NCBI GenBank assembly: GCA_903861155.1
Contig: CAIOTL010000218.1
Coordinates: forward strand, 1 to 43,522
Source of the DNA: an uncultured Bacteroidota bacterium
GTDB lineage: Bacteria; Bacteroidota; Bacteroidia; Flavobacteriales; Flavobacteriaceae
DNA: 43,522 bases
Direction of reading: 5' to 3'
The stretch's first letter is position 1; the number at the start of each line of letters is the position of its first letter. Made by a program: the position numbers and the translations under genes. The notes beneath the pieces were generated by a model. That model was not told the origin of the DNA. It searched no databases and saw only the letters and a list, made by a program, of their open reading frames with translations. Positions 33,745-42,726 of the stretch are shown piece by piece.

Positions 33745-36543
33745 TTATGGATTAATTGTCCATGAAACAAAATATTGATGCCCAATTGAACCCGCCCCTA
33801 ACACTTGGGTATATTCTTTACTACCTAAGTTAGCTGCTCCAAGTTTAATGACTGATTTCAGTTTTGGAAGACCATAATTAATTTGTGCATCGACTACGGT
33901 TGCTGATGAAATCATTCCGTCAGCAAAAGTAGATTGCCATAAATATTCATCGTTCCATCTTCCGCTTACACTAAAACCGAAGTTTGGAAACAATTTGTCG
34001 TTACCAATAGTCGCTTTAACCCTATGTTTTGGAGTATTGAAACCCGCTTCGAAACTTGGATCTTTGGCTTGGTCAAAATTAAATTGAGCGTAATTATAGC
34101 TTACCCCAAATTCATAATTTCCGAATATTTTTTTAGATAATCCTATACCAACTCCAAGAGATTTGATTTCAAGATTGGTATTAGTATATAATTCGTATTT
34201 TCTAAAATCCCCGTTAATAAGAGCTTGAACTGAACTTATAGACTTATCTTGTGCAGTTCCATAATAAGGCGCTGCTACATTTAAGTTCCCAATAAAGTTG
34301 TTATAAATATTGTAATAGCCATTAATATCAATATTAACACTTCTAATTTGAGAACGATAGCCTAATTCAAATGCTTTTACGGCTTCTGGTTTTACTAAAC
34401 TTACATTTGCTTTTTTCAAATAGGAAGCATCATTACCATGATTCAAAAAATCAGCAAATGACGACAATATATATGAATTGTTATAAGCCAGATCTCCATT
34501 CATTATTGCTGTAGCTCCAACATTAGGAAGAGTTTGTCCATTAATAGAAACGGGTAAAGTTTCTGAATATCTCAATAAATTATCAGGTGCAGAACCTATT
34601 AACACCTTGTCTCCAGTAAAGAAACCAATATATTGATCCTGGGTACTTGGATTTCTGAAACCCGTTTGAAAGGATGCCCTGAAATTGTGTTGTTTACTTT
34701 CTCCAGCTGAATATACCAATGACACTCTTGGAGAATAATTACCGTTAAAATTTTTGGATTTATCATAACGAATCGATCCTGTAAATTTCAATCTGTCCTC
34801 CACCAATTTCTTTTGAACCTGAGTGTAGACTCCATATTCATTGTAAAAAATGGGGCTATTGGCATCGGTATAGATTCTGCCATGAGAATTCAAGTCATAT
34901 TCTCTAAAAGAACCACCCACTTGAATTTCGGCAAATTTGATTATGTCTTTAAAATTATAATTGGCGTCAGAATGATATATTTTAGAATTATCTACCAATT
35001 TAGATCCTGTTAAAACACTTGGATCAGCAATTACTTGGGCAAAAGCTGCTCTAAATTCTTGCGTTCCAGGAATTAATCTGCCTGTATCAGCTACATTTCT
35101 TGCAATTGCGTTTGCAACTGCTGGCGTTTGTCCTGCCAATGTAGATTGAATATAAGCTCCTGCATATTGACCAAACCATTGTGAATCTGATTTCCAAACT
35201 CTATTGATGTTGATTCCGGTAAAGGTCATATCATAGGATTGCCCTCCATCTTCAGTTGTCGTATATCCTCTTAAGAAAAAGTTTTTTCCTTTTATTTCTA
35301 GTTTATGCTGTTGCATAAAAAAGTTGTTCAAATAATATCTGCTTGCCCCTTGATAAACGGCATTTCCATACCCAAATTTACTTTGCCAAATAACTTCAAG
35401 ATTCTCATTGCCAAAGGGTCTAATATGAAGCGAAAAATCCATTTTGGTGTTTTTTGCTTTATTATTGGTTAAGTCAACCTCATTATATCCTGTTCTACTC
35501 ACATTAGAATTTGGCAATAAATTTACTGCAGCTGATGGTATGAGTCCATATCCAGCTAATGCTTGTCCTACTCCTTTTATGTTAGTAGAAACCTCATCGC
35601 CATACACATTTAATCCGTTATAATTTGGATCACTTCTGTTTCCAGCTGCTTTATTTAATCCTTGATAGTTATCATAATTTGTAGCATACCAATCTGTCCC
35701 ATTCATATAGGTAAAGTTGGCTTTTGCGGCAAAATAGTTATTGAAAGCATGTGCCATTCTTATTCCAAAATCATAGAACCCATTAGTTCCTGCGGCTTTT
35801 TGGGTCGTTTCTCCATATTTAAGATAGGTAGAAATACCTTGATAGGTAAATGGGCTTTTGCTATTCATAAACATAATACCATTAAAAGCATTAGCTCCAT
35901 ATAATGCAGAAGATGCGCCAGGTAATAACTCTACACTTTGAACATCGATTTCTGAAATGCCAATCATATTTCCCAAAACAAAGTTTAAAAGCGGGGAGGA
36001 GTTGTCCATTCCATCTACTAATTGCATAAAACGAGTATTGGCAACAGTTGCAAAACCACGAGTATTTATTGACTTGAAGGTCAAACTGCTTGTGTTCATT
36101 TGCACTTCTTTCAAGTTTTCCAATCCGTCGTAAAATGAAGGGGATGCCGTTTTTTTGATCTCCTTAATTCCCATTCTTTCAATGGTAACTGGTGATTCTA
36201 AAACTCTCTCTGGGGTTCTAGAAGCAGAAACCACAATTTCATTCAATTTTGTTTCTTCAGAACCAAGTTTAATAGTTACTTTTTGATTGCTTGATGAAAC
36301 ATTTACGCTTTTGGATTCATAACCCACACTTGTTACATTTATTGTAAAAGGGGCTTTTTTAGGTGAATTTAAAGTAAATTTTCCGTCTGTATCAGTGACC
36401 GTGCCTGAGGAGTCTCCAACAACTTTAATGTTGGCACCGGGAATTGGCTTATTGCTATTATCAGTAACAGAACCTGAAATTGTACTTTGAGCAAAAGTTA
36501 TGCTACAAAATAACAAAGACAAAATAAGTAAATACTTTTTCAT
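33745..36543 (-). CDS. TonB-dependent outer-membrane receptor
   Basis: A 932-residue receptor that should import a ligand across the outer membrane with TonB energy. The signal peptide MKKYLLILSLLFCSITFAQ is followed by a carboxypeptidase-regulatory-like domain (ISGSVTDNSNKPIPGANIKV, to about residue 95). A TonB-box-like segment NEIVVSASRTPERVLESPV comes next, then the plug with GFATVANTRFMQLVDGMD and LLPGASSALYGANAFNGIM, and a C-terminal beta barrel ending FVSWTINP. The frame is open 26 codons further up, but ATG 36543 begins the signal peptide. The ligand is unknown; the partner lipoprotein hydrolase downstream suggests a lipid or ester compound, which is inference. The barrel does not show a SusC-type partner SusD. 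Confidence 0.93.
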   Translation of the reverse strand: MKKYLLILSLLFCSITFAQSTISGSVTDNSNKPIPGANIKVVGDSSGTVTDTDGKFTLNSPKKAPFTINVTSVGYESKSVNVSSSNQKVTIKLGSEETKLNEIVVSASRTPERVLESPVTIERMGIKEIKKTASPSFYDGLENLKEVQMNTSSLTFKSINTRGFATVANTRFMQLVDGMDNSSPLLNFVLGNMIGISEIDVQSVELLPGASSALYGANAFNGIMFMNSKSPFTYQGISTYLKYGETTQKAAGTNGFYDFGIRMAHAFNNYFAAKANFTYMNGTDWYATNYDNYQGLNKAAGNRSDPNYNGLNVYGDEVSTNIKGVGQALAGYGLIPSAAVNLLPNSNVSRTGYNEVDLTNNKAKNTKMDFSLHIRPFGNENLEVIWQSKFGYGNAVYQGASRYYLNNFFMQQHKLEIKGKNFFLRGYTTTEDGGQSYDMTFTGININRVWKSDSQWFGQYAGAYIQSTLAGQTPAVANAIARNVADTGRLIPGTQEFRAAFAQVIADPSVLTGSKLVDNSKIYHSDANYNFKDIIKFAEIQVGGSFREYDLNSHGRIYTDANSPIFYNEYGVYTQVQKKLVEDRLKFTGSIRYDKSKNFNGNYSPRVSLVYSAGESKQHNFRASFQTGFRNPSTQDQYIGFFTGDKVLIGSAPDNLLRYSETLPVSINGQTLPNVGATAIMNGDLAYNNSYILSSFADFLNHGNDASYLKKANVSLVKPEAVKAFELGYRSQIRSVNIDINGYYNIYNNFIGNLNVAAPYYGTAQDKSISSVQALINGDFRKYELYTNTNLEIKSLGVGIGLSKKIFGNYEFGVSYNYAQFNFDQAKDPSFEAGFNTPKHRVKATIGNDKLFPNFGFSVSGRWNDEYLWQSTFADGMISSATVVDAQINYGLPKLKSVIKLGAANLGSKEYTQVLGAGSIGHQYFVSWTINP

Positions 36544-36777
36544 TTGGTTAAATTTTATGGTTAGTAAAGTAAAAGTAAAAATATTTTTGATATTATTATA
36601 AAATAGCGTTAAAATAATCATAATTATTGTTTTTTTAATTCATTTATATTTATTTCACATTAAGAGTTTTTTTCAAACATTTAATAAATATTTTGTTAAA
36701 AGTCACAACAAATACTATGCTCACTTACAAGCACCTGATAATAAATGAATAATTCACAAAAAGCATGATTTATATTC

Positions 36778-36806
36778 ACAAAAAAAGCGAGACAAAATCT
36801 CGCTTT
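36778..36806 (-). terminator. Terminator after glmS
   Basis: A 9-bp stem AAAGCGAGA / TCTCGCTTT with a 5-base loop runs into T's on the minus strand. It lies 26 bases past the glmS stop. Confidence 0.85.
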
Positions 36807-36832
36807 AGAAAAAAATATACGTAAGTTTTTAC

Positions 36833-38059
36833 TTATTCAACAGTTACAGACTTAGCTAAATTACGGGGCTGATCTACATTACAACCTCTCATAACTGCAA
36901 TATGATAGGACAAAAGCTGCAAAGGTATTGTCGTAATTAATGGTGATAATGCATCTGAAGTTTCTGGAATTTCGATGACGTAATCAGCTAATCCTCTTAC
37001 TTGAGTATCTCCTTTAGTCACAATGGCTATAATCTTACCACTTCTTGATTTAATTTCCTGAATATTACTAACTATTTTATCATAATGCCCTTGTTTTGGT
37101 GCAATTACTACAACTGGCATTTGTTCATCAATCAAGGCAATTGGACCATGTTTCATCTCTGCTGCAGGATAACCTTCGGCATGAATATAAGAAATTTCTT
37201 TAAGTTTTAAAGCCCCTTCAAGTGCTACAGGGAAGTTATATCCTCTTCCTAAATACAAACAATTAGGCGCATCCTTAAATATAGCTGCTATTTCTTTTGC
37301 TCTATCATTCGTTTCTAATGCCTCTTTTACTTTTTCAGGAATTATTTCTAATTCTTGCAAATAGGTGTGAAAATCCGAATTTGATAACGTTCCTTTTGCT
37401 TTCGCTAAACGCAAAGCAATCATTGTTAGTACTGTTATTTGTGTGGTAAATGCTTTTGTTGAAGCAACTCCTATTTCAGGACCAGCATGAGTATAGGCTC
37501 CTGCGTGAGATTCTCTTGAAATAGAAGAACCAACCACATTACAAACTCCAAACACAAAAGCGCCATTTTCTTTGGCTAATTTTATAGCTGCCATTGTATC
37601 AGCAGTTTCACCTGATTGTGAAATAGCAATTACAATATCGGTGCTTTTTATAATTGGATTTCTATATCTAAATTCAGAAGCATATTCTACTTCAACCGGA
37701 ATTCGAGCAAATTCTTCAAAAATATATTCCGCTACTAAACCTGCATGCCATGAAGTTCCACAAGCCACAATAATGATTCTTTCTGCGTTTAAGAATTTAC
37801 CTAAATTATCTTCAACACCAGACATTTTTATTATTCCTTCATTAGCATGAAGTCTACCACGATAGGTGTCTTTTATAACATTAGGTTGTTCGTATATTTC
37901 TTTCAACATAAAATGATCGTAACCTCCTTTTTCTATTTGCTCCAAATTCATTTGAAGTTCTTGAACATAAGGATCGACTAAAGAATCATCTTTAATTTTT
38001 CGAACTTTAATTGGTTTGTGCAATCTAATATTTGCCATTTCCCCATCTTCTAAATACAC
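36833..38059 (-). CDS. glmS: glmS 3' part: isomerase (two SIS domains)
   Basis: It contains both sugar-isomerase domains: SQSGETADTMAAI, GVASTKAFTTQ, YIHAEGYPAAEMKHGPIALI and the conserved C-terminus DQPRNLAKSVTVE. The first possible starts after the TGA are GTG 38059 and ATG 38038 (MANIRLHKPI), 54 and 75 bases beyond it. No -7 box lies in front. If translated alone it would lack the glutaminase domain and could use only free ammonia, as far as the family is known. Confidence 0.75.
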   Translation of the reverse strand: MYLEDGEMANIRLHKPIKVRKIKDDSLVDPYVQELQMNLEQIEKGGYDHFMLKEIYEQPNVIKDTYRGRLHANEGIIKMSGVEDNLGKFLNAERIIIVACGTSWHAGLVAEYIFEEFARIPVEVEYASEFRYRNPIIKSTDIVIAISQSGETADTMAAIKLAKENGAFVFGVCNVVGSSISRESHAGAYTHAGPEIGVASTKAFTTQITVLTMIALRLAKAKGTLSNSDFHTYLQELEIIPEKVKEALETNDRAKEIAAIFKDAPNCLYLGRGYNFPVALEGALKLKEISYIHAEGYPAAEMKHGPIALIDEQMPVVVIAPKQGHYDKIVSNIQEIKSRSGKIIAIVTKGDTQVRGLADYVIEIPETSDALSPLITTIPLQLLSYHIAVMRGCNVDQPRNLAKSVTVE

Positions 38060-38113
38060 AGCATTAGACGTATATTCTATAAATGGTGATGCATCAGAAG
38101 CGATAAAATATTC

Positions 38114-38680
38114 TCATTCACCAATTCCTATTGCTAAAGGACTTCCTAAACGAGCAACAACAATTTCATCAGGTGTTTTTTTATCGAAAACAGCAATTGC
38201 ATACGCTCCGACAACTTGAGTTAAAGCTATTTGAATCGCTTTTCCCAATTTTAATTTTTCCTTTTTTTGTATTTCTTCAATAAGATTTACAAGCACTTCG
38301 GAATCTGTATCCGAATGAAAAACATAGCCTCTTTTTATTAACTCTTCTTTCAATGGAGCATAATTTTCAATAATTCCATTATGAATTATTGCTAGATCTC
38401 CTGAATTTGATAAATGAGGATGCGAGTTCACATCATTCGGAACACCATGTGTCGCCCAACGGGTGTGCCCCATTCCTATCGTTCCATTAGTAGTAATTTC
38501 TTTTGAAGCCCTAGCTTCAAGATCAGAAACTTTTCCTTTTGTTTTCGAAAGTTTTAAGTCAGTTCCGTCATATAACATAACTCCTGCGCTATCATAACCT
38601 CTGTATTCAAGTCTTTTTAATCCTTTAATTACAATTGGGTAAGCTTCTCTGTAACCGATATATCCGACAATTCCACACAT
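38114..38680 (-). CDS. glmS: glmS 5' part: glutamine amidotransferase domain
   Basis: 188 residues from MCGIVGYIGYREAYP, where Cys2 becomes the N-terminal nucleophile after Met removal. GMGHTRWATHG, HNGIIENYAPLKEEL and SDTDSEVLVNLIEE mark a complete class II glutaminase fold up to its last strands; the TGA falls in the linker region just before the domain ends (about residue 240 in the family). Confidence 0.78.
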   Translation of the reverse strand: MCGIVGYIGYREAYPIVIKGLKRLEYRGYDSAGVMLYDGTDLKLSKTKGKVSDLEARASKEITTNGTIGMGHTRWATHGVPNDVNSHPHLSNSGDLAIIHNGIIENYAPLKEELIKRGYVFHSDTDSEVLVNLIEEIQKKEKLKLGKAIQIALTQVVGAYAIAVFDKKTPDEIVVARLGSPLAIGIGE

Positions 38681-38689
38681 AATTTTGGT

Positions 38690-40492
38690 TTAATTTGGTT
38701 TTGTATAATAAATTTGAAGTTTTAACATTTTTGCAGCAGGAACTGTAGATTTACTACCGTAAAGAATAGTTCCCAGCGGACTCATAACGCTTGATTTTGG
38801 CGTTTGTATAGAGAAGTCAGGCCATTTTGGCATTACTACATTATAATTTGGTATTCCTGGTAGTATAGTTTTAGCCGTTTTAGGCGTTCTCCATGTATTA
38901 GAATTAGCAATATTGACACTTTCAGTAACTGCAACACCCATCTTTACATTAGTTGAATCGCTATATTTTACAAGATTACGAATTTGATTTGTAATCCTGA
39001 TTTTGTAATAAGTACCGTGTTTATTCGCGTCTAAATTTATGTTTCCGTCAAAAATTGTTTTGCCGTTTTTAGCCTTCGTTCCAGAAGTGCCATCCATGTA
39101 ATAATCTGTAATTGGACGTCTATTGTTCAAATCCCACAAATAAATCCGTTGCGGTTCATAATAATTAGGATTTGCATTTGCATCGCTACTTTTTTTGGCC
39201 AATGTTGTTGCATCAATATTAAAAACAAGATTTGCTTCATTAATCAACCAGCCTTTATGTCGAATAACATCCAATTGATCTGAAACGCCATTTGGACCAG
39301 TCATATTACCATTTTTATCATATCCTATTAAATCCGTTTTATCAAAAAGATCTACTATCGCCATAGAACCTTCGCCTCCTTTTAAGTATAGTTTTTCATC
39401 ACCGAGTGTTGTGTTGGCAACACTAGAACTTGTGGCATTAGCATAATCCGTATCGGTATTCGTTTGATCTTGTAAACTAACCGTATTTCCTGTCAAATTA
39501 AGCACGATAGTTTTAGAAACTTTAGTCGTGCCTGTTGTAGCAACCAAATCCTCCTTGTAACTAATGGTAATTGTTCCTTTTGAAAAATCCATCATTGCCA
39601 TAGCTCCAGGATCGCTTTCGGATTGTTCTACTTTGAAATATAATCCTCTAAAATAATTTTTAAAAACATCATTAGTTGCTAAATTAGCTGAAGAGGTTGT
39701 AGTGGTTGTGGCAACTCCACCACTAATTGTTGTAGTAGATTTAGCAGCAGCATTAATAATTTTATTCATGAAAAAGCTACTATTCAATTTCAAACGCATA
39801 CCAGGAGCTACTCTTGTTGTCGTAACTGCTTTTGATATAGAATCTGTAACTTTAAGTACTTGTTCAGCAGGATTAAAATAGAAAGCATCATTTTGTTCCC
39901 CAGGCAAAGTTTTAGCAGTTGCAGTAGTTATCAAATCATTCAATCGATTCCCAATTTTAAGATTATTAAAATCAGTATTCTGATCGGTGAAATATTTTTG
40001 AGCAGTTTGAAATCCTCCTACTGGATCTGAATCTCTCATATAATATCCTGATTCATAAACACTAAGTTTTATCTTGGCTTTACTAGCTCCATAAATAGAG
40101 TCTAATACATAAGTGGTACTTCCATCCGAATTGGCTACATTTTTCAACGGGTCAGTAAAATAAGGAATATTCAAATAAACACTATCTATCTTGGCATGAG
40201 TTGAGATAATAGGATTTATCGATGATAATATTACTTGTGTTGCAAAACTGGCAGTTGTTTTGCCAAAGGCAGGATTATTATAAATTCCCAAAGGATTTAT
40301 CGGAAGATTATCGGATTCAACAGGTGTTATCTTTTGATTATAAGCTACCACAGAAAAGGTGGTGTCTTTGAGCATAAAATGGTTTTGACTTATTAAGCCG
40401 TCACCAATTACATTATATTCTTTATCACATGAAACGAAAAGTACGATAGTTACAAGTAATAAAATTTGCTTAAAAAAAGAATTATTGTGCAT
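38690..40492 (-). CDS. DUF4270 family lipoprotein
   Basis: A 600-residue protein recognised as the DUF4270 family of Bacteroidota. The N-terminus MHNNSFFKQILLLVTIVLFVSC is a lipoprotein signal with the lipid-anchored Cys in FVSCDKEYNVIG. Near it comes the hallmark IGDGLISQNHFMLKDT, then NPLGIYNNPAFGKTTASFAT, consistent with the family. The function is unknown. ATG 40492 is chosen because it starts the signal peptide; the longer frame overlaps the end of the upstream gene. It stands between a GT5-like gene and glmS with very short gaps, so one transcript is likely. A link to envelope or glycan metabolism is inferred from that only. Confidence 0.88.
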   Translation of the reverse strand: MHNNSFFKQILLLVTIVLFVSCDKEYNVIGDGLISQNHFMLKDTTFSVVAYNQKITPVESDNLPINPLGIYNNPAFGKTTASFATQVILSSINPIISTHAKIDSVYLNIPYFTDPLKNVANSDGSTTYVLDSIYGASKAKIKLSVYESGYYMRDSDPVGGFQTAQKYFTDQNTDFNNLKIGNRLNDLITTATAKTLPGEQNDAFYFNPAEQVLKVTDSISKAVTTTRVAPGMRLKLNSSFFMNKIINAAAKSTTTISGGVATTTTTSSANLATNDVFKNYFRGLYFKVEQSESDPGAMAMMDFSKGTITISYKEDLVATTGTTKVSKTIVLNLTGNTVSLQDQTNTDTDYANATSSSVANTTLGDEKLYLKGGEGSMAIVDLFDKTDLIGYDKNGNMTGPNGVSDQLDVIRHKGWLINEANLVFNIDATTLAKKSSDANANPNYYEPQRIYLWDLNNRRPITDYYMDGTSGTKAKNGKTIFDGNINLDANKHGTYYKIRITNQIRNLVKYSDSTNVKMGVAVTESVNIANSNTWRTPKTAKTILPGIPNYNVVMPKWPDFSIQTPKSSVMSPLGTILYGSKSTVPAAKMLKLQIYYTKPN

Positions 40493-40514
40493 GTTTGAAT
40501 GGAAAAAATTTATT

Positions 40515-41321
40515 TTATAGAACACTGTTTTTATAGAAATTAACATACGCTTCCGCGAATTTATCTTTCGGGGTGAAAGGTAAAAAAGGTTTTCCTGAAG
40601 ATTCTATAAATTTTGTTAAACTTGAAGACACTTTCTCCGAAGCAATAATAACTGCATCAGAATGATTAATTACGGCTTTCATTATATTTTCATAATCAGG
40701 ACTTTCTAAGTCAAGAACAGCTTCTTTTGGAATGCCGTCAAACATAACTTTGTTAATCATTTCTTTATCTAAAGTCCCCTCAAAAGACTGACCATAAATA
40801 GAAGTAACAATCTTAGTCTCTGAAAACAAAGCTTCATTTTTGTAAAAATGCTTCATATAAATAGGCAATAAGGCAGCCATCCATCCATGAACATGGATAA
40901 TATCCGGAACCCAATTGAGTTTTTTAACCGTTTCGACAACACCCTTTGCAAAGAAAATAGCCCGCTCGTCATTATCCGGATACAAAACGCCTTCTTCATC
41001 TGTAAACGTAGCTTTTCTCTTAAAATATTCATCGTTATCAATAAAATAAACTTGAATTCTTTCCTTAGGTATAGAAGCAACTTTTATTATTAAGGGCATA
41101 TCGAGGTCATTTACAACCAAATTCATCCCAGAAAGGCGAATAACTTCGTGCAATTGATGCCTTCTTTCATTTATATTTCCATATCTTGGCATGAAAATAC
41201 GAATTTGTCCACCCAGATTATTAATCATTTTCGGAACCTCATACGACATTGAAGATACCTCATTTTCAGCCAGATAAGGCACCACCTCTGATGATACATA
41301 TAATATTCTCTTATCTTCCAT
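40515..41321 (-). CDS. Truncated glycogen-synthase-like (GT5 N-terminal domain) protein
   Basis: A 268-residue protein matching only the N-terminal half of bacterial glycogen synthase (GlgA, ~477 residues): ILYVSSEVVPY, NLGGQIRIFMPRYG, FFAKGVVETVKKLNW, PDIIHVHGWMAALLP and AVINHSDAVIIASE. The ADP-glucose-binding KTGGL motif, expected right after EVxPY, reads AENEV instead. The C-terminal nucleotide-binding half is absent. It is therefore unlikely to make glycogen and may have a binding or regulatory role. It is the first gene of the operon with DUF4270 and glmS and is divergent from panC. The end of the frame is natural: no frameshift to a lost C-terminal half is visible downstream. Confidence 0.85.
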   Translation of the reverse strand: MEDKRILYVSSEVVPYLAENEVSSMSYEVPKMINNLGGQIRIFMPRYGNINERRHQLHEVIRLSGMNLVVNDLDMPLIIKVASIPKERIQVYFIDNDEYFKRKATFTDEEGVLYPDNDERAIFFAKGVVETVKKLNWVPDIIHVHGWMAALLPIYMKHFYKNEALFSETKIVTSIYGQSFEGTLDKEMINKVMFDGIPKEAVLDLESPDYENIMKAVINHSDAVIIASEKVSSSLTKFIESSGKPFLPFTPKDKFAEAYVNFYKNSVL

Positions 41322-41358
41322 ATTGTAATTTGATTAATTTTTGGCAATAAAAACCATG

Positions 41359-41366
41359 CAAAATTA
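41359..41366 (-). promoter_or_regulatory. -7 promoter box of the GT5-like/DUF4270/glmS operon
   Basis: TAATTTTG on the minus strand matches TAnnTTTG, 37 bases before ATG 41321. It is divergent from the panC box at 41398-41405; the two promoters must share upstream DNA of about 30 bases. Confidence 0.55.
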
Positions 41367-41397
41367 CAAAAATTTATGCAGTTATAGACTAAAATAT

Positions 41398-41405
41398 TAT
41401 GTTTG
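41398..41405 (+). promoter_or_regulatory. -7 promoter box of panC; decides the start codon
   Basis: TATGTTTG matches TAnnTTTG. The upstream ATG at 41399 lies inside this box, so it cannot be the start of an mRNA made from it. ATG 41429 follows 23 bases later. Confidence 0.6.
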
Positions 41406-41428
41406 CAGTTAATTTCAATAAAACAGCC

Positions 41429-42277
41429 ATGCCTATTTTCTACGGAAAAGCACCTTTGAGAGACTATTTAAAATCTATCAAAATAAAGAATTCTAAAATT
41501 GGTTTTGTCCCAACGATGGGCGCTTTGCACCAAGGACACTTGTCTTTGATGCAAAATTCATTGGCAGATAATGATGTCACTGTCGTAAGTATTTTTGTAA
41601 ACCCTACCCAATTCAACAACCCCGAAGATTTAGCTAAATATCCTAGAACACTAGATGTTGATATAAATAAAATACATATTTTGAATCCGGAAATCATTGT
41701 TTATGCACCTAGTGTAGATGATATTTATGACGGAAATCCCAGTTCTCAAACCTTTGATTTTGACGGATTAGAAAACCTTATGGAAGGTAAATTCAGACCT
41801 GGTCACTTTAACGGAGTGGGTACAATTGTAAAATGTTTATTTGAAATTGTAGAACCTACAAACGCTTATTTTGGCGAAAAAGATTTTCAACAATTACAAA
41901 TTATAAAGAAAATGGTCATCAAAAATAAGTTAAAAGTTAACGTAATAGGCTGCCCCATCTACAGACAAACAAATGGATTGGCAATGAGTTCTAGAAACGA
42001 ATTGCTAAGCCCAAAAGAAAAAGAAGAAGCTTCCCTTATTTATAAAACATTACTAACCGCAAAAGAAAAATTCGAAAAAAATAGCGCTTTAGCAGTTACA
42101 AAATGGGTACAAAAAGCATTTGAAAAAAATCTAGATTTTAAGTTAGAATACTTCGAAATTGCAGATGAGACAACACTTTTACCTCTTTTTAGAAAAAATA
42201 AAAGTAAGAAATACCGTGCTTTTATTGTCGTTTTTATCAACAATGTTCGATTGATTGATACCATTTCATTAAATTAA
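41429..42277 (+). CDS. panC: Pantothenate synthetase (pantoate-beta-alanine ligase)
   Basis: PanC joins pantoate and beta-alanine with ATP to make pantothenate, the coenzyme A precursor. From ATG 41429 the protein has 282 residues, the normal length. The HIGH-like motif is [15 protein letters not shown]; other signatures are [21 protein letters not shown] (shown in part), [31 protein letters not shown] and the KMSKS-like SSRNELL. The alternative ATG 41399 overlaps the promoter and adds ten non-conserved residues. panD follows 14 bases after the stop but has its own -7 box. Confidence 0.96.
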   Translation: MPIFYGKAPLRDYLKSIKIKNSKIGFVPTMGALHQGHLSLMQNSLADNDVTVVSIFVNPTQFNNPEDLAKYPRTLDVDINKIHILNPEIIVYAPSVDDIYDGNPSSQTFDFDGLENLMEGKFRPGHFNGVGTIVKCLFEIVEPTNAYFGEKDFQQLQIIKKMVIKNKLKVNVIGCPIYRQTNGLAMSSRNELLSPKEKEEASLIYKTLLTAKEKFEKNSALAVTKWVQKAFEKNLDFKLEYFEIADETTLLPLFRKNKSKKYRAFIVVFINNVRLIDTISLN

Positions 42278-42287
42278 TTTACTTTTG
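42255..42287 (+). promoter_or_regulatory. Promoter of panD
   Basis: TACTTTTG at 42280-42287 matches TAnnTTTG; TTG at 42255-42257 is 22 bases upstream. The box ends 4 bases before the panD ATG at 42292 and overlaps the end of panC. Transcripts from it would be leaderless or nearly so. Confidence 0.55.
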
Positions 42288-42291
42288 CACC

Positions 42292-42642
42292 ATGCAAATT
42301 CAAGTTTTAAAATCAAAAATTCACCGTGTAAAAGTAACCGGAGCCGATCTAAATTACATCGGAAGCATTACTATTGACGAAACATTACTTGAGGCTTCGA
42401 ACATTATCGAAGGCGAAAAAGTATCGATTGTAAACATCAATAATGGCGAAAGATTTGAAACGTATGCCATCAAAGGTGCTAAAAATTCTGGCGAAATAAC
42501 CCTTAACGGTCCTGCAGCTAGAAAAGTACAACGAGATGATATTATTATCATTATTTCGTATGCGACGATGGATTTTGAAGAAGCCAAAATCTTCAAACCT
42601 TGGGTTATTTTTCCCAATGAAAATGACAATTCGCTGACTTAA
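42292..42642 (+). CDS. panD: Aspartate 1-decarboxylase
   Basis: PanD decarboxylates aspartate to beta-alanine for PanC. The 116-residue proenzyme has the self-cleavage site in YIGSITID, where Gly-Ser is processed to give the N-terminal pyruvoyl group (Ser near residue 25). [22 protein letters not shown] and [19 protein letters not shown] are further family signatures. At this length it is normal. The enzyme also fits the context next to panC. ATG 42292 is the only plausible start. Confidence 0.96.
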   Translation: MQIQVLKSKIHRVKVTGADLNYIGSITIDETLLEASNIIEGEKVSIVNINNGERFETYAIKGAKNSGEITLNGPAARKVQRDDIIIIISYATMDFEEAKIFKPWVIFPNENDNSLT

Positions 42643-42697
42643 AAAAACTGCTCTTTTTTAAAAAAATTAAATCCTTTTTTTTGAATATTCTTTAGAC

Positions 42698-42705
42698 TAA
42701 ATTTG
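42698..42705 (+). promoter_or_regulatory. -7 promoter box of radA
   Basis: TAAATTTG matches TAnnTTTG and ends 21 bases before the radA ATG. T-rich DNA including TTTG lies 14 bases upstream, closer than usual for a -33. Confidence 0.55.
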
Positions 42706-42726
42706 AATTTAATTTAGTTCTAAATA

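Larger units (their letters stand above)
36833..38680 (-). pseudogene. glmS: Glutamine-fructose-6-phosphate aminotransferase gene with an in-frame TGA
   Basis: GlmS makes glucosamine 6-phosphate from fructose 6-phosphate and glutamine, the first step to peptidoglycan and LPS amino sugars. The whole span encodes 615 codons in one frame, the normal length, interrupted by one TGA at 38114-38116 (codon 189): GIGE, stop, EYFIASDASPF. All other signatures are intact on both sides. A single change from GGA (Gly) would explain the stop. No other copy is in the window. Possible readings: sequencing error, a real recent null allele, stop readthrough, or two separately translated halves. The gene is third in an operon, 9 bases after the DUF4270 gene. 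Confidence 0.85.
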
